From CAYRXM01 sp964449465 (GTDB taxonomy: Bacteria > Chloroflexota > Anaerolineae > JAFGEY01), in the NCBI GenBank assembly GCA_964449465.1, contig CAYVBK010000025.1:11879-75878 (forward strand): a stretch of 64,000 nt of DNA, written 5' to 3'. This document shows, in pieces, positions 24,732 to 34,368 of this stretch (within the stretch, counting starts at the first letter, position 1; every line of letters starts with the position of its first letter). Below the pieces are notes generated by a model. It was not told the origin of the DNA. It worked only from the letters and a program-made list of their open reading frames with translations, and made no database searches. The position numbers and the translations under genes are program-made.

Positions 24732-26903
24732 CTAGTACGTAAAGGACTCCATTGTGCCATCTTGATACAGAATATATAACCATCCATCATGGCCTCGCCA
24801 AATCAGGCCATGCTCAAAATTTTGCCAATGTGCCTCATAACCCTGTTCTTCGGCTAATGCCCAACCAATTGTCGATGTGGGGCCGCCCAATTTTTCGCAC
24901 CACAACTTGCCAATGCCGCGTTTGGGCGTAGGCGGCGTCTGGCGCGATGACACGTTTGGACACGAGTATTCGTCCTGTCCCTCCGGCCAGTCTATGATCG
25001 GATAGGCTTGCCATGCCCCATCTTGTGTTACCACATAGCCCAATTTCAAGTCTTGACGCCAAAAGATTGAGCCACGTTCAAACAACTCTTGGGCGGCAAA
25101 TGTGACGCCAGCCAAACCGATTGCCCAGCCCAATTTGCGGCGAACTCGGATCTGTTGGTGCCATGGATAGCTCAAATCGCCTATCGGCTCTGATTGGCCT
25201 GGCGACGGCAAGGCTTCGATCACGCGCACCTGTATCTGGCTTGTGGCTTGACCGCCATGTTCGTCTTGCACCTGCACAGTGATGGTTTGTAAGCCCAATC
25301 GGTCTGGCGCGCCATAGGTGGCCTGTCCGTCCTGGCTGATCAAGTCACCGTCGCTGACCCGCCAGGTGTACGAGATAACGTCTTGGTCTGGATCAATAGC
25401 CTGGCAGGTTAGAGTGATAGCGTGCCAGGCTTCTACCACAGCCGAAGAGACCTGAATGAGTTGAATGACCGGGGGCCGATTGGCCGGTGTGGGGGGGGGC
25501 GTGGTCACCGGCACAGCGTCATGGATGGTGTGGATGGCAACGAATTGGGCCATTACCCACCCTGGCCACCCCAAATATTCTACCTGCCACCATGTGCCAT
25601 CGAGCAGTTTGCCTGTGACAGGCAGTCGGTCTCCTTTGCGAGCCTGGCCGCGCACATTGTACGCTGTACTGGGGCCATCATAGACGATCAACTCTGGCTC
25701 TTGCACCACCAGGTAGGGCAGCGGGGTTGTTGATGGGGTTTGTGTCGGTGTCCAGGTGGGCGATGGAGTGGCTGTGGATGTGGATGTTGGCACGGGTGGA
25801 GAAGGTGTATGAGTGTTTGTGGGTAGAGGCGTCTCAGTTGGAGCAAGGGGCGTCCAGGTCTTGATCTGGTGGCCGTTTTCCGATACAGCCACCAGGTTCA
25901 CAGACTTGACATCAGGTGAACCGGTCTCTATTTTGCTGGTCTGGGCAGTTGGTTTACTTTGCCAGACAAACCAGCTTAGACCTAATCCTGTTACCGAGAT
26001 GACAGCGACTAGTAGCCCAAGCAGCCAGGTATGGTTAGGCCGAGCCTGCGATGAGCTGAATTCAGGCCATTTATGCCATGCATCGTGCAGAGCATCGTGC
26101 ATTTCATCTATGCTGGCATAGCGGTCATCTGGCTGCTTGGCCAATGCTTTCAAAATCACCTGTTCCACTCTGCGTGGAATTTTTCTATTATACCTGGTGG
26201 GCGGCTGGGGTGGCTTGGATTTATGGTGATATGCCCACGATCGAGGTTCATCCGGATCAAAGGGCAAGTGTCCCGTAAGCATTTCGTAAAGGCACACACC
26301 CAATGCATAGATATCGGTGCGCTTGTCTGGTTCCTGGTTTTCCCACAGTTCTGGCGCCATATAGGGAGGTGAACCCGAAGTGTTTGATTTGGACGATGAG
26401 TCTGTGGTTGTACGGGTTTGATCGGCGAGTAAGGCCAGCCCAAAATCGCTCAGATAGGCTTTGTCATCTTGACCCAGCAAAATGTTGCCTGGTTTGATAT
26501 CACGATGCAAAATGCTTTCTTTGTGAGCATAGCTCAGTGCCTTACATACCTGATCGAAAATGTGGGCTGCCCGATCCAGCGGCAGTGAGTGGCCTCGCTC
26601 AAGGAGTTTGTTCAAACTTGATCCTGGGATATCGTCCATCACCAAAAATGGCGGATGATGGTCGGTTACCAGCTCGTAAAATCGGACAATGTTGGGATGT
26701 TGAAGCTGCGCCATAGCTTGGGCCTCGTGTTGAAACTTGAGCAAATAGCTGTCTTGATCCTGATATATAGAGGTTATGACTTTGATCGCTACAGTGCAGC
26801 TGCGTTGCCGATCGTGCGCCCTATAAATATCACCCATTCCTCCAGAACCAATTTTGGCCAAAATTTCATATCGTTCGTTCCAAACCTGCCCAATCAGATC
26901 CAT
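24732..26903 (-). CDS. Ser/Thr kinase 2 with SH3, PKD-like and LGFP-like ectodomain
   Basis: 723 aa. Kinase domain about 12-268: GSGGMGDIYRA, VAIKVI, ILHRDIKPGNILL, SDFGLAL, and YMAPELWE in place of the APPEQ form. A membrane helix (LLGLLVAVISVTGLGLSWFVW) lies at about 290-312. Outside are a Thr/Pro stalk (355-395), an SH3-like domain (396-460), a PKD/Ig-like domain (475-565, RPPVIQLIQVSSAVVEAW then YTWRVSDGD), and an LGFP-like Trp-rich repeat region (572-723; GKLWCEKLGGPTSTIGWAL). The last region resembles that of kinase 4. GGAGG lies 10 bases before the ATG. The upstream gap of 170 bases holds repeat copy 4. Cell-wall or glycan sensing is plausible but unproven. Confidence 0.88.
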   Translation of the reverse strand: MDLIGQVWNERYEILAKIGSGGMGDIYRAHDRQRSCTVAIKVITSIYQDQDSYLLKFQHEAQAMAQLQHPNIVRFYELVTDHHPPFLVMDDIPGSSLNKLLERGHSLPLDRAAHIFDQVCKALSYAHKESILHRDIKPGNILLGQDDKAYLSDFGLALLADQTRTTTDSSSKSNTSGSPPYMAPELWENQEPDKRTDIYALGVCLYEMLTGHLPFDPDEPRSWAYHHKSKPPQPPTRYNRKIPRRVEQVILKALAKQPDDRYASIDEMHDALHDAWHKWPEFSSSQARPNHTWLLGLLVAVISVTGLGLSWFVWQSKPTAQTSKIETGSPDVKSVNLVAVSENGHQIKTWTPLAPTETPLPTNTHTPSPPVPTSTSTATPSPTWTPTQTPSTTPLPYLVVQEPELIVYDGPSTAYNVRGQARKGDRLPVTGKLLDGTWWQVEYLGWPGWVMAQFVAIHTIHDAVPVTTPPPTPANRPPVIQLIQVSSAVVEAWHAITLTCQAIDPDQDVISYTWRVSDGDLISQDGQATYGAPDRLGLQTITVQVQDEHGGQATSQIQVRVIEALPSPGQSEPIGDLSYPWHQQIRVRRKLGWAIGLAGVTFAAQELFERGSIFWRQDLKLGYVVTQDGAWQAYPIIDWPEGQDEYSCPNVSSRQTPPTPKRGIGKLWCEKLGGPTSTIGWALAEEQGYEAHWQNFEHGLIWRGHDGWLYILYQDGTMESFTY

Positions 26904-26931
26904 AATCGGCTTTCCTCCAACAATCCGAGTT

Positions 26932-27059
26932 CACTGAAAAAAGGTCATTTGAATCGCCAAGATGCCAGGAACGCAGAGTTGGCTAGATTTGGAAAATCCA
27001 AGATACTGAATGATACCTGGCAGTCTTGGTGTCCTTTGCAGTGAACGAGTTCTTTCAGG
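26932..27059. repeat. Dispersed intergenic repeat, copy 4
   Basis: A diverged element between kinases 2 and 3, starting CACTGAAAAAAGG and ending TTCTTTCAG. Internal blocks CGCCAAGATGCCAGGAACGCAGAG and TCTTGGTGTCCTTTGCAGTG mirror those of the other copies. Confidence 0.6.
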
Positions 27060-27073
27060 CGAGTCGGTCATAA

Positions 27074-29011
27074 TTATTCAATGACTAGTGCTGCGTCGTC
27101 AAAAAAGGCTGCGCTGCTGCGTACTGGATAGAGGCTTTGTGCTGACAGGCACGCGGTGATTCGACCCTTCAGACCGGCTGATACTTGGGGTGAAATGAGT
27201 GTAACTATGCCATTGGATTGGTTGATCTGGATTGAGTTACCCCAAAGCGCGAGGCTGCAATCGTTTCTGCCTTCTGAATCAATTCCGATGGATACAAGAA
27301 TATCTCCTTGATCGGCAAATGCGCCTGCCGATGCTTGAAAACGAACCAGAGTGGCTGGAGGGATATTGATCGTCTGAAAAATGTAAACCTGGAATCTGGT
27401 AAAACCTACACCATCTATTTGCAGCGTAGCCCCGTTGATCATACGTGCCGGATCATCGGCTTGTTTGAACGCAGGTACTGCCAGATTGTCGGTATCTCGA
27501 TTGGCCCACCACTGCCAGCCGGGGATGTTGTTGGGTTGAATGTTCTCAAAACCAGCATTTTGCAAACGCGGTATTACAGGCAGAGTTGACATGATAATGA
27601 TCACGGTTGGTGTAGGGGCAGGGGTGGGAGTAGCGGGCGGTTCAATTACGGGCAAGGTATCCAGGTTGATATAGGCAGCCGATGGATAGGCATCAATCCA
27701 GGCTGCCCGCCCCAAAAAATTCACTTGCAGCCACATCCCATCAGCTGAGCGACCGATCACAGGCAGCATATCGCCGCGGTGAATTTCTCCCCATGGCTCA
27801 TACACCATACCCGGCCCGGCGTATATGGTCAGCGCCTCTACTGCCACTCGCACAAAAGGTGTGGGTGTGGTCGTCGGAATCAGTGTCGGTGTCCAGGTCG
27901 GTGTGGATGTTGGTGTTTGAGTAGGCGTTGGTGTAAGGCTCGGCAAAGGTGTCCAGGTCATGGTTGGCGATGGGGATGGAGGCGGTGTTGCGGTAAATGA
28001 CAGAGATGGCTCGACAGATGGCGTATTAAAAGCGACAGATGGCGCGCGGTTGGATAAAAATAGCCTGGTCAGGCCAATCAACATCAATAGCACAAGCAAT
28101 CCGGCGGCAATCCACCCGCGTCCGAATTTGAGACATCTGGGCATTACAACCTGAGGCTGCATGGCAATTTTTTGCTCTATTTGTTCTTCTTGAATCACCG
28201 TGTCCAGATCATTCAACATCTCTGCCATATCATGATACCGGTCAGCGGGATTTCTGTTCAAAGTTTTGAGAATGAGCCAGGAGACACCTTGAGGAATATC
28301 TTGATTGAGCTGGTTGGGTGGTACAGGATTTTCTTCTAGTCGTTTTATTTGATCGTTAATATCCTTGAAATTGAATGGAGGCTGACCTGTGAGCATTTCA
28401 TAAAGGCATGCGCCCAATGAGTACATGTCTGTGTAAGCACCGACCTTTTCGCCTAGCACCTGCTCTGGCGCCTTGTAGAGGTCAGGTTGAATTTGCTGCG
28501 AACTGCTGGATGTGGTAATCCGGTCTACCATTTTGGCCAGGCCTAAATCGGCCAGATAGGCCTGGCCATCAATCCCCACCAAAATGTTGCTCGGTTTAAC
28601 ATCTCGATGATAGATGCCGTTTTGATGAGCAAAATGCAAGGCCTGGCCGATCTGCCGGGTAATTTGGATAGCCTGATCTAGCGGCAGCACTCTGTTGGGT
28701 GTGCTGTCCAACATTTTGCGCAAATCTTGGCCTTTGATGTACTCGATGACCATAAAGGGCGGATCATGGTCTGATACCTGCTCGTAAAAGTGAACGATGT
28801 GAGGGTGGTTCAACCGTGCCAGTGCGCGCGCTTCGCGTTCGAATCGTTGCCGACCATAAAGCATATTGGGCGACGACATGACCTTGATTGCCACCAGGCG
28901 ATCCTGGTCTTTTATATCTTGGGCCAGATAAACGGCACCCATGCCGCCCTGGCCCAAGATGGCAATGATGTAATAACGATCAACCAGCGTTGTATTGATT
29001 CGTTCTTGCAT
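27074..29011 (-). CDS. Ser/Thr kinase 3 with SH3 and carbohydrate-binding-like ectodomain
   Basis: 645 aa. Kinase domain about 12-272: GQGGMGAVYLA, VAIKVM and YHRDVKPSNILV. The metal-binding motif is DLG (YLADLGLAKMVD) rather than DFG. The activation segment is shorter than in its neighbours, running from ITTSSSS to YKAPEQV without a GT(P/V) motif. A membrane helix (GWIAAGLLVLLMLIGLTRLFL) lies at about 297-318. A Thr/Pro stalk, an SH3-like domain (about 388-452) and a beta-rich domain (about 485-645; NAGFENIQPNNIPGWQWW) complete the ectodomain; the latter resembles CBM/DUF642-like jelly rolls. The ATG follows the kinase 4 stop with no gap (TAGATG), so expression is coupled. Asp of DLG is kept, so activity is likely. 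Confidence 0.87.
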   Translation of the reverse strand: MQERINTTLVDRYYIIAILGQGGMGAVYLAQDIKDQDRLVAIKVMSSPNMLYGRQRFEREARALARLNHPHIVHFYEQVSDHDPPFMVIEYIKGQDLRKMLDSTPNRVLPLDQAIQITRQIGQALHFAHQNGIYHRDVKPSNILVGIDGQAYLADLGLAKMVDRITTSSSSQQIQPDLYKAPEQVLGEKVGAYTDMYSLGACLYEMLTGQPPFNFKDINDQIKRLEENPVPPNQLNQDIPQGVSWLILKTLNRNPADRYHDMAEMLNDLDTVIQEEQIEQKIAMQPQVVMPRCLKFGRGWIAAGLLVLLMLIGLTRLFLSNRAPSVAFNTPSVEPSLSFTATPPPSPSPTMTWTPLPSLTPTPTQTPTSTPTWTPTLIPTTTPTPFVRVAVEALTIYAGPGMVYEPWGEIHRGDMLPVIGRSADGMWLQVNFLGRAAWIDAYPSAAYINLDTLPVIEPPATPTPAPTPTVIIIMSTLPVIPRLQNAGFENIQPNNIPGWQWWANRDTDNLAVPAFKQADDPARMINGATLQIDGVGFTRFQVYIFQTINIPPATLVRFQASAGAFADQGDILVSIGIDSEGRNDCSLALWGNSIQINQSNGIVTLISPQVSAGLKGRITACLSAQSLYPVRSSAAFFDDAALVIE

Positions 29012-30646
29012 CTACCACTGCTCCCATCGTCCGCTGAATAAAAAAAGGCGGTTGCCCACCTGGTCTTCCCAAAAGATTATGCCCTTTTCAAAGTCTTGTA
29101 CGGTGAGGTTGGGGGCCACATACTCGTGCTCCAATGCCCAGCCAATGCTGGCCGAGGGGCCACCCAGATGGTCGCGCCAGATTTTGCCAAAGCCGCGAAT
29201 GGGTTCTTGCAGGCCCGGCGGCGGCGTATAGCCCATCTTTTCCGGGTCTATACCTTCTCGAAACTGGTCATATTCCACCGCCGCTGCCCCGCCGGTGTAA
29301 AGTACATACACCTGGTCCTGGTTTTCTCGCCACAGCATATAACCCTTTTGAAACCTCTGTGCCGCGCCATACTCGGTGTGCGCGGCGTTGAGGGGACAGC
29401 CCAGCCGCTCTCGCGCCGCATTCCAGATGCCCTTGAATCGCTCACCAATCGGCACGGCGCAAGGTATGGGCGTTGGGGTGGGCGTGGGGGGTTGGGGCGT
29501 CCGAGTCGGTGTTGGCGGTTGGGGTGTCGAGGTGGGCGTGAGCGTGTGGGTGACCGTTGGCGGTTGTGGCGTTCGAGTTGGCGTTGGTGGTTGTGGCGTT
29601 GAGGTGGGCGTCGGTGGCTGGAGTGTCCATGTTGGCATTGAGATTTGGGGTGTCTGGGTGGCTGCAGGTGGCAGTGCGGCTGCCAGTGTCGGTGTGTCGG
29701 CAGTCCGAGATCGCCTCCAGAGCCACCCGCCGATGCTTGCTCCTGCAACCAGGAGCAAAAAAAGAGCAATTGCTCCCCACAACAGCACACTGTTTGGGGG
29801 CATTGTCAGCGAGGATGGTGCGGCTGTCAGTGCGGCGCGCATTTCTTGGGCCGTTTGAAACCGCCGCGTCAGAGCCACTTCCATCGCCTTGAGGATCACG
29901 GCCTCGGTGCGCGCCGAAATGTTTCGGTTCAACTGACGGAGGCGGGGGAACTGGTCTGGTGCGGCCATACGTGCGGTGGCTGAAGGTGGCGATTGGCCGG
30001 TGAGCAGATGGTAGAGGGTGGCTCCCAAAGCATAAACGTCCGAACGAGCATCTGTGTGGCCGGCGTGGGGCAGGTCATACTGCTCTGGTGGGGCGTACTG
30101 CGGCGTGCCGATGCCGCGCAAGATGGTGGCCGTTAGCGGGTTGCTGGGGTCTTGCAGTTTGACTAGCCCAAAATCCACCAGCATAGCCTGTCCATCGGCG
30201 CGAATGATAATATTTTGCGGTTTAATGTCGCGGTGAACCACGCCCTGGTTGTGGCAGTAGGTCAGAGCATCCAAGAGCTGCCCGGCCCAGGCCAGCACAT
30301 GCACTTCGGGCAAGGGGCCGCTGCGCCGGGCAATGTCGGCCAGGCTCTCGCCCTGGATGAAATCCATCACCAGATACGCACTGCTCTGCTCTTGAAAAAA
30401 GTCGGTGACACGCACCAGGTTGGGGTGATTCAAACGGGCCAGCACCGCCGCTTCCTGCCAGAACTGTTGGTGGAGCTGTCCCAGTTTGCGGGCGTCCAGG
30501 CCGGGCTGCGGCGTCATTTCCTTGATCGCCACCCAGATACCCAGCCGCTCATCCCAGGCGCGATACACGGCGCCCATACCGCCTTGCCCCAGCAAGGTGT
30601 CTATGCGGTAGCGGTTGTTGAGAGTTTGACCAGGGAAAAGGGGCAT
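29012..30646 (-). CDS. Ser/Thr kinase 4 with LGFP-like ectodomain
   Basis: 544 aa. Kinase domain about 11-275: GQGGMGAVYRAWD, VAIKEM, VVHRDIKPQNIII, DFGLVKL, GIGTPQYAPPEQ and HTDARSDVYALGATLYHLL. One membrane helix (LLWGAIALFLLLVAGASIGGW) lies at about 285-306. A Thr/Pro/Gln-rich stalk built of TPTSTPQPPTPTRTPQPP-like repeats (about 325-390) follows. The C-terminal region (392-544) is Trp-rich and LGFP-like (ERFKGIWNAARERLGCPLN; GKIWRDHLGGPSASIGWAL), as in kinase 2. The ATG is preceded by GGAGAG. It abuts kinase 3 downstream and lies 34 bases after kinase 5. Confidence 0.88.
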   Translation of the reverse strand: MPLFPGQTLNNRYRIDTLLGQGGMGAVYRAWDERLGIWVAIKEMTPQPGLDARKLGQLHQQFWQEAAVLARLNHPNLVRVTDFFQEQSSAYLVMDFIQGESLADIARRSGPLPEVHVLAWAGQLLDALTYCHNQGVVHRDIKPQNIIIRADGQAMLVDFGLVKLQDPSNPLTATILRGIGTPQYAPPEQYDLPHAGHTDARSDVYALGATLYHLLTGQSPPSATARMAAPDQFPRLRQLNRNISARTEAVILKAMEVALTRRFQTAQEMRAALTAAPSSLTMPPNSVLLWGAIALFLLLVAGASIGGWLWRRSRTADTPTLAAALPPAATQTPQISMPTWTLQPPTPTSTPQPPTPTRTPQPPTVTHTLTPTSTPQPPTPTRTPQPPTPTPTPIPCAVPIGERFKGIWNAARERLGCPLNAAHTEYGAAQRFQKGYMLWRENQDQVYVLYTGGAAAVEYDQFREGIDPEKMGYTPPPGLQEPIRGFGKIWRDHLGGPSASIGWALEHEYVAPNLTVQDFEKGIIFWEDQVGNRLFLFSGRWEQW

Positions 30647-30680
30647 ATTCTCTCCTTTGCCTCATTGAAAGCGTAGGCCG

Positions 30681-32228
30681 CTACAAAGCTCCTTCTGAAA
30701 TCAATGCCAGGAGGATCAGCCCTCCGCATAACGCCATCAGGATGGCTGCCCCAACAATCACGCTCCACACCAGCACGGTCGCCTGGCGTCTTTTGTTTGC
30801 GGATGCTGCCCCTGGCTCGCATACCACCAACGTGCCGCCAAACATGTCGTGCAAGGCGCGCCGCTGCCGGTCAAACAACGGCACGAGGTAAATCAAATAG
30901 CCCAGTCCCAAGGTGAACTGTCCTACCAGATTGGGCAAGAGAAACAGCCCCACCCACCGCCAAAAAGCCCGCCAACCTCCGATGCGTCGTCCTCGGGCGT
31001 CTACCACCCGGATGTGCAGCCACTTTTTGGCCCAGGTCTGTCCACCGGTGACATAGGCGCGGATGTGATAAAAAGCCGATACGGCCAGGCTGATGCCGCC
31101 GCAGAGCAAAAGCTCGGCCAGGTTGATCAGCTCCCAGCTCAGCGCATCTACCAACAGCGCACCTACCAGGATCACCGGCAGGCAGGCCAGCAGGCTGATC
31201 AGGCCGGTGATCACGCCGTCGAGCAGAAAAGCAGCCAGCCGTGTGCCAAATCCAGCCAGTTCCACATCGGTGGGCAGGGCGGCGGCGATGGGGTGGATAG
31301 GATGCTGCACCATCGGTTGTGCCAGCGGCGGCGCGGCCATCTGCGGGTATAGTATCGGTTGTGGCTGCGGCTGCGATGCGGCCTTGAACACCGGTGATGA
31401 GATGGGCTGATTGCGCAGCGGATCGGATGGCGTGGTCAGGGCGCGGCGCATTTCGGCGGCGCTGGCAAAACGGTTCTCCATAGACGACTGCAAGGCCCGC
31501 AAAATCACCTGCTCGACGTGCGGCAAGATGCCCGGATTGCGGCGGCTCGGCGGGATCAGGGTGGCGTGGCCCGAAACCAACTCGATGGCGTCGGGCGGGG
31601 CCTGCCCGGTGAGGGCAAAATACATCGTTGCGCCCAGCGCATACAGGTCTGAGCGGGCTTCGGTGCGTGCCTGACCATACTGCTCCAGCGGCGAAAAGCC
31701 CGGCGAGACCGCCCGCGCTCCGGCTGTGGTTTTCATCGAGGGATCGGCGGCCTTGGAGATGCCAAAGTCTACCAGAATGGCCTTGTCTTCCGGCGTGATG
31801 CGGATGTTGGCCGGCTTGATGTCGCGGTGAATGATCGGCGGCGTTTGCCGATGCAGATAATCCAGTGCGTTCAGCACCTGGATCGCCCACTGTACGGCTT
31901 TATTGACCGGCAGTGGTCCATTTCGCTCAATCATCTGCCCTAAATCGCTGCCGGCGATATAGTCCATTACCAAATACTGTTCGCCATCGGCCTCGATAAA
32001 ATGATCGGTCACGCGAGGCAGGTGCGGGTGCGACAGCCGGGCCAGCAGAGTGGCTTCGGTGTAAAATTGCCGCTGCGCATCGGGCGAGGTGTCAAAGCTT
32101 TCCTTGACTGCTACCTCGACACCGAGCCGCTGATCCTCGGCCAGGTAGACGGCGCCAAAGCCGCCCTGTCCCAGCAATTTTTTGATACGGTAACGATTTT
32201 CAAGTACCTGACCTATCGCCAAAGTCAT
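30681..32228 (-). CDS. Ser/Thr kinase 5 fused to an RDD membrane domain
   Basis: 515 aa from the ATG at 32228 (GAGG 7 bases upstream); the frame opens 13 codons earlier without a ribosome site. Kinase domain about 11-270: GQGGFGAVYLAED, VAVKESF, IIHRDIKPANIRI, DFGISKAAD and AVSPGFSPLEQYG. This variant activation loop with SPLEQYG is shared in style with kinases 7 and 11. A Pro/Gln linker leads to an RDD domain (about 322-480) with the family's Arg and Asp pattern (GFGTRLAAFLLDGVITG) and three or more membrane helices, then a final helix (VLVWSVIVGAAILMALCGGLILLAL). RDD proteins are linked to Na+/H+ or solute transport, so the kinase may be gated by, or act on, its own membrane domain. Confidence 0.88.
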   Translation of the reverse strand: MTLAIGQVLENRYRIKKLLGQGGFGAVYLAEDQRLGVEVAVKESFDTSPDAQRQFYTEATLLARLSHPHLPRVTDHFIEADGEQYLVMDYIAGSDLGQMIERNGPLPVNKAVQWAIQVLNALDYLHRQTPPIIHRDIKPANIRITPEDKAILVDFGISKAADPSMKTTAGARAVSPGFSPLEQYGQARTEARSDLYALGATMYFALTGQAPPDAIELVSGHATLIPPSRRNPGILPHVEQVILRALQSSMENRFASAAEMRRALTTPSDPLRNQPISSPVFKAASQPQPQPILYPQMAAPPLAQPMVQHPIHPIAAALPTDVELAGFGTRLAAFLLDGVITGLISLLACLPVILVGALLVDALSWELINLAELLLCGGISLAVSAFYHIRAYVTGGQTWAKKWLHIRVVDARGRRIGGWRAFWRWVGLFLLPNLVGQFTLGLGYLIYLVPLFDRQRRALHDMFGGTLVVCEPGAASANKRRQATVLVWSVIVGAAILMALCGGLILLALISEGAL

Positions 32229-32279
32229 TTTTTTCCTCATCCAAAGTCTACTGGGCCCGTTCTCCAAGCCGGATCGTGA

Positions 32280-34346
32280 TTACCTGGTGCAGCAAGACGG
32301 TGGATTGACCCAGAAATTCTTGCTGGCCTCTTGCCCATCGCCCGATTTGACCTTGAACGTGCCGGGCGCGCCGCCGCACGATTGCCAGGTCAGTTGATAG
32401 CTCAGGCCGCCGCTCATCGGCCCGCCGATCTGGTCAATATCGCGGTAATAGGTATACCGTCCGTCGCCGCCCTGCGCCGAGATGTAAAATTCGACCACAT
32501 AGCTGCCTCTGGACGGGCAATAGATGTTGGTTTGAGTGTATTCGATGCTCAGCGGGCCGTTTTTGGCCGGCGTGGCGGCGAATCCGCCACCCACCTGGAT
32601 GGTCAGTGTGTGCAGTTCGGCCTGCCCATTTTTCAGCACTACCTTGAGGGTAAAGGTTTGCGTTTTGGCCGGGCAAATGCGCTGTGAGTCGTGCCCGGCG
32701 CGGCCTGCCCCCTCCAGATAAACTGCCTGCACACCATCTACCTCCCAGCGCAGGTAGGTGCATTCGCCCGATTTGAGTGACGTGCTGTCGGCGCGGAAAT
32801 GGGCATTGACGGTGTAGGTGGGGCGGGTGGGCGTGGCCGTAGGCTGAACGGTATCGCAGCGCGGCGAGGGATCTATGCGCACGTATTGGCGGGCGATCCA
32901 GCCCATTTGTCCGTTGGACAGCCGTACATTCAGCCAGTCGTTGGCGGCGTTGATGGCATAAACCGGCACACATGCGCCATCCTCCAGTTGAGCGATCCTG
33001 GTCTGATCGGTGCCGGGGCCGCTGCGCACATTGAGCGGGCCGTCAACTACCTGGGCGTAAAACAGCACTGTGCCTTGAATATAGGTAGAGGTAGGTGCAA
33101 GGGTCGGCGTGGTGTTGGGCGTTTTGGTTTGTCCGGCCGATGGCCCAGACGTGTTAGTAGGTGACCCCGGCGCGACGGACGATGTCGGAACGCGGGCAGG
33201 TGTTTGGATGGAAAAAGTCGGCGATGGGGTTGGGTTTTTGAATAGATTGCCCGCAAACGACGCAGCGATCAATCCGCAGGCCAACAACCCCACCAAAGCC
33301 AGCACGGCGACTGCCGCCCACACACAGCCGCTCTTTTTGGCCGGACGAACCAGTGGCACAGGTGGCGGCATAAATGGCGTGCCGTTAGGAGGCAGCGGCG
33401 TTGTAGGCGAAAAGGACGAAACCGGTGGGGTTGGCAACGGCACCTCGCCGTGCAGAGCGCGCCGCATTTCGGACGCGCTGGCAAATCGTGCGTCTATGCT
33501 CAGCTCCATGGCCCGCAAGACCACGTATTCCATCTGTGCGCTGATCTGCGGGTTGATCAGCCGAACCGGTTTGAATTCGCCGGGCATGGCCATGCGGTGC
33601 GTGGCCGTGATCGGCGCCTGCCCGCCGAGGGCGTGGTACATGGTGGCGCCTAGCCCATACAGGTCGCTGCGCGGATCGGTGTGACCGAGATGTCCGCTGT
33701 ACTGCTCTGGCGGCGTGTATTCGGGCGTGCCCATGCCTTCCAGCACCGTGCGCGTCTGGGGATTGTTGGCATCCCACAGTTTGACCAGGCCAAAGTCAAT
33801 CAGTACGGCCTGTCCATCCGGGCGAATGATCACATTTTCGGGCTTGATATCGCGGTGAATGACGTTCTGGCTGTGGCAGTATTCCAGTGCGTCCAGCAGT
33901 TGGTCGGCCCAGTTAAGCACCTGCACCTCTGACAATCGCCTATGTCGCGCGATCAGAGTAGCCAGGCTGTCGCCCTGCACCAGGTCCATCACCAGGTACG
34001 CACTGTTGCGCTCGACGATAAAGTCGCTCACCCGCACCAGGTTGCGATGGTTCAGCCGCGCCAGCACCTGCGCTTCTTGTTGAAACTGGCTCAGTAGTTC
34101 ATTGAGGGTGCGCGGATCCAGGCCCGGCTGGGCGGTCATTTCCTTGATCGCCACCCGCACATTCAACCGCTGATCTATGGCCTGATACACTGCGCCCATG
34201 CCGCCGCTGCCCAGCAGACCCAATATCTCGTAGCGATTTTGCAAGATCGTACCAGGACCCAGGGTGCTGAGTTGTGTCTGGCAAAATGAACAAAATTGTG
34301 CTGTGCTACGATTTTCGCCGCCGCATTGCGGACAAATTCGAGACAT
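32280..34346 (-). CDS. Ser/Thr kinase 6 with zinc ribbon, SH3 and Ig-like ectodomain
   Basis: 688 aa from the ATG at 34346; upstream in-frame codons lie inside a dispersed repeat. The N terminus is a zinc ribbon (CPQCGGENRSTAQFCSFC, residues 5-22). Kinase domain about 36-295: GSGGMGAVYQA, VAIKEM, VIHRDIKPENVII, DFGLVKLWD and GTPEYTPPEQYSG. A membrane helix at about 345-368 (AAVAVLALVGLLACGLIAASF) is followed by a stalk, an SH3-like domain (about 435-497; PLNVRSGPGTDQTRIAQ) and an Ig/CARDB-like domain (505-580) closely similar to kinase 1. A further Cys-containing beta-domain (590-688) ends CCTR. Zinc ribbon inside and paired sensor domains outside suggest a receptor with a protein-docking tail. 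Confidence 0.88.
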   Translation of the reverse strand: MSRICPQCGGENRSTAQFCSFCQTQLSTLGPGTILQNRYEILGLLGSGGMGAVYQAIDQRLNVRVAIKEMTAQPGLDPRTLNELLSQFQQEAQVLARLNHRNLVRVSDFIVERNSAYLVMDLVQGDSLATLIARHRRLSEVQVLNWADQLLDALEYCHSQNVIHRDIKPENVIIRPDGQAVLIDFGLVKLWDANNPQTRTVLEGMGTPEYTPPEQYSGHLGHTDPRSDLYGLGATMYHALGGQAPITATHRMAMPGEFKPVRLINPQISAQMEYVVLRAMELSIDARFASASEMRRALHGEVPLPTPPVSSFSPTTPLPPNGTPFMPPPVPLVRPAKKSGCVWAAVAVLALVGLLACGLIAASFAGNLFKNPTPSPTFSIQTPARVPTSSVAPGSPTNTSGPSAGQTKTPNTTPTLAPTSTYIQGTVLFYAQVVDGPLNVRSGPGTDQTRIAQLEDGACVPVYAINAANDWLNVRLSNGQMGWIARQYVRIDPSPRCDTVQPTATPTRPTYTVNAHFRADSTSLKSGECTYLRWEVDGVQAVYLEGAGRAGHDSQRICPAKTQTFTLKVVLKNGQAELHTLTIQVGGGFAATPAKNGPLSIEYTQTNIYCPSRGSYVVEFYISAQGGDGRYTYYRDIDQIGGPMSGGLSYQLTWQSCGGAPGTFKVKSGDGQEASKNFWVNPPSCCTR

Positions 34347-34368
34347 GAACACGCTCCCTAGAAAACCG

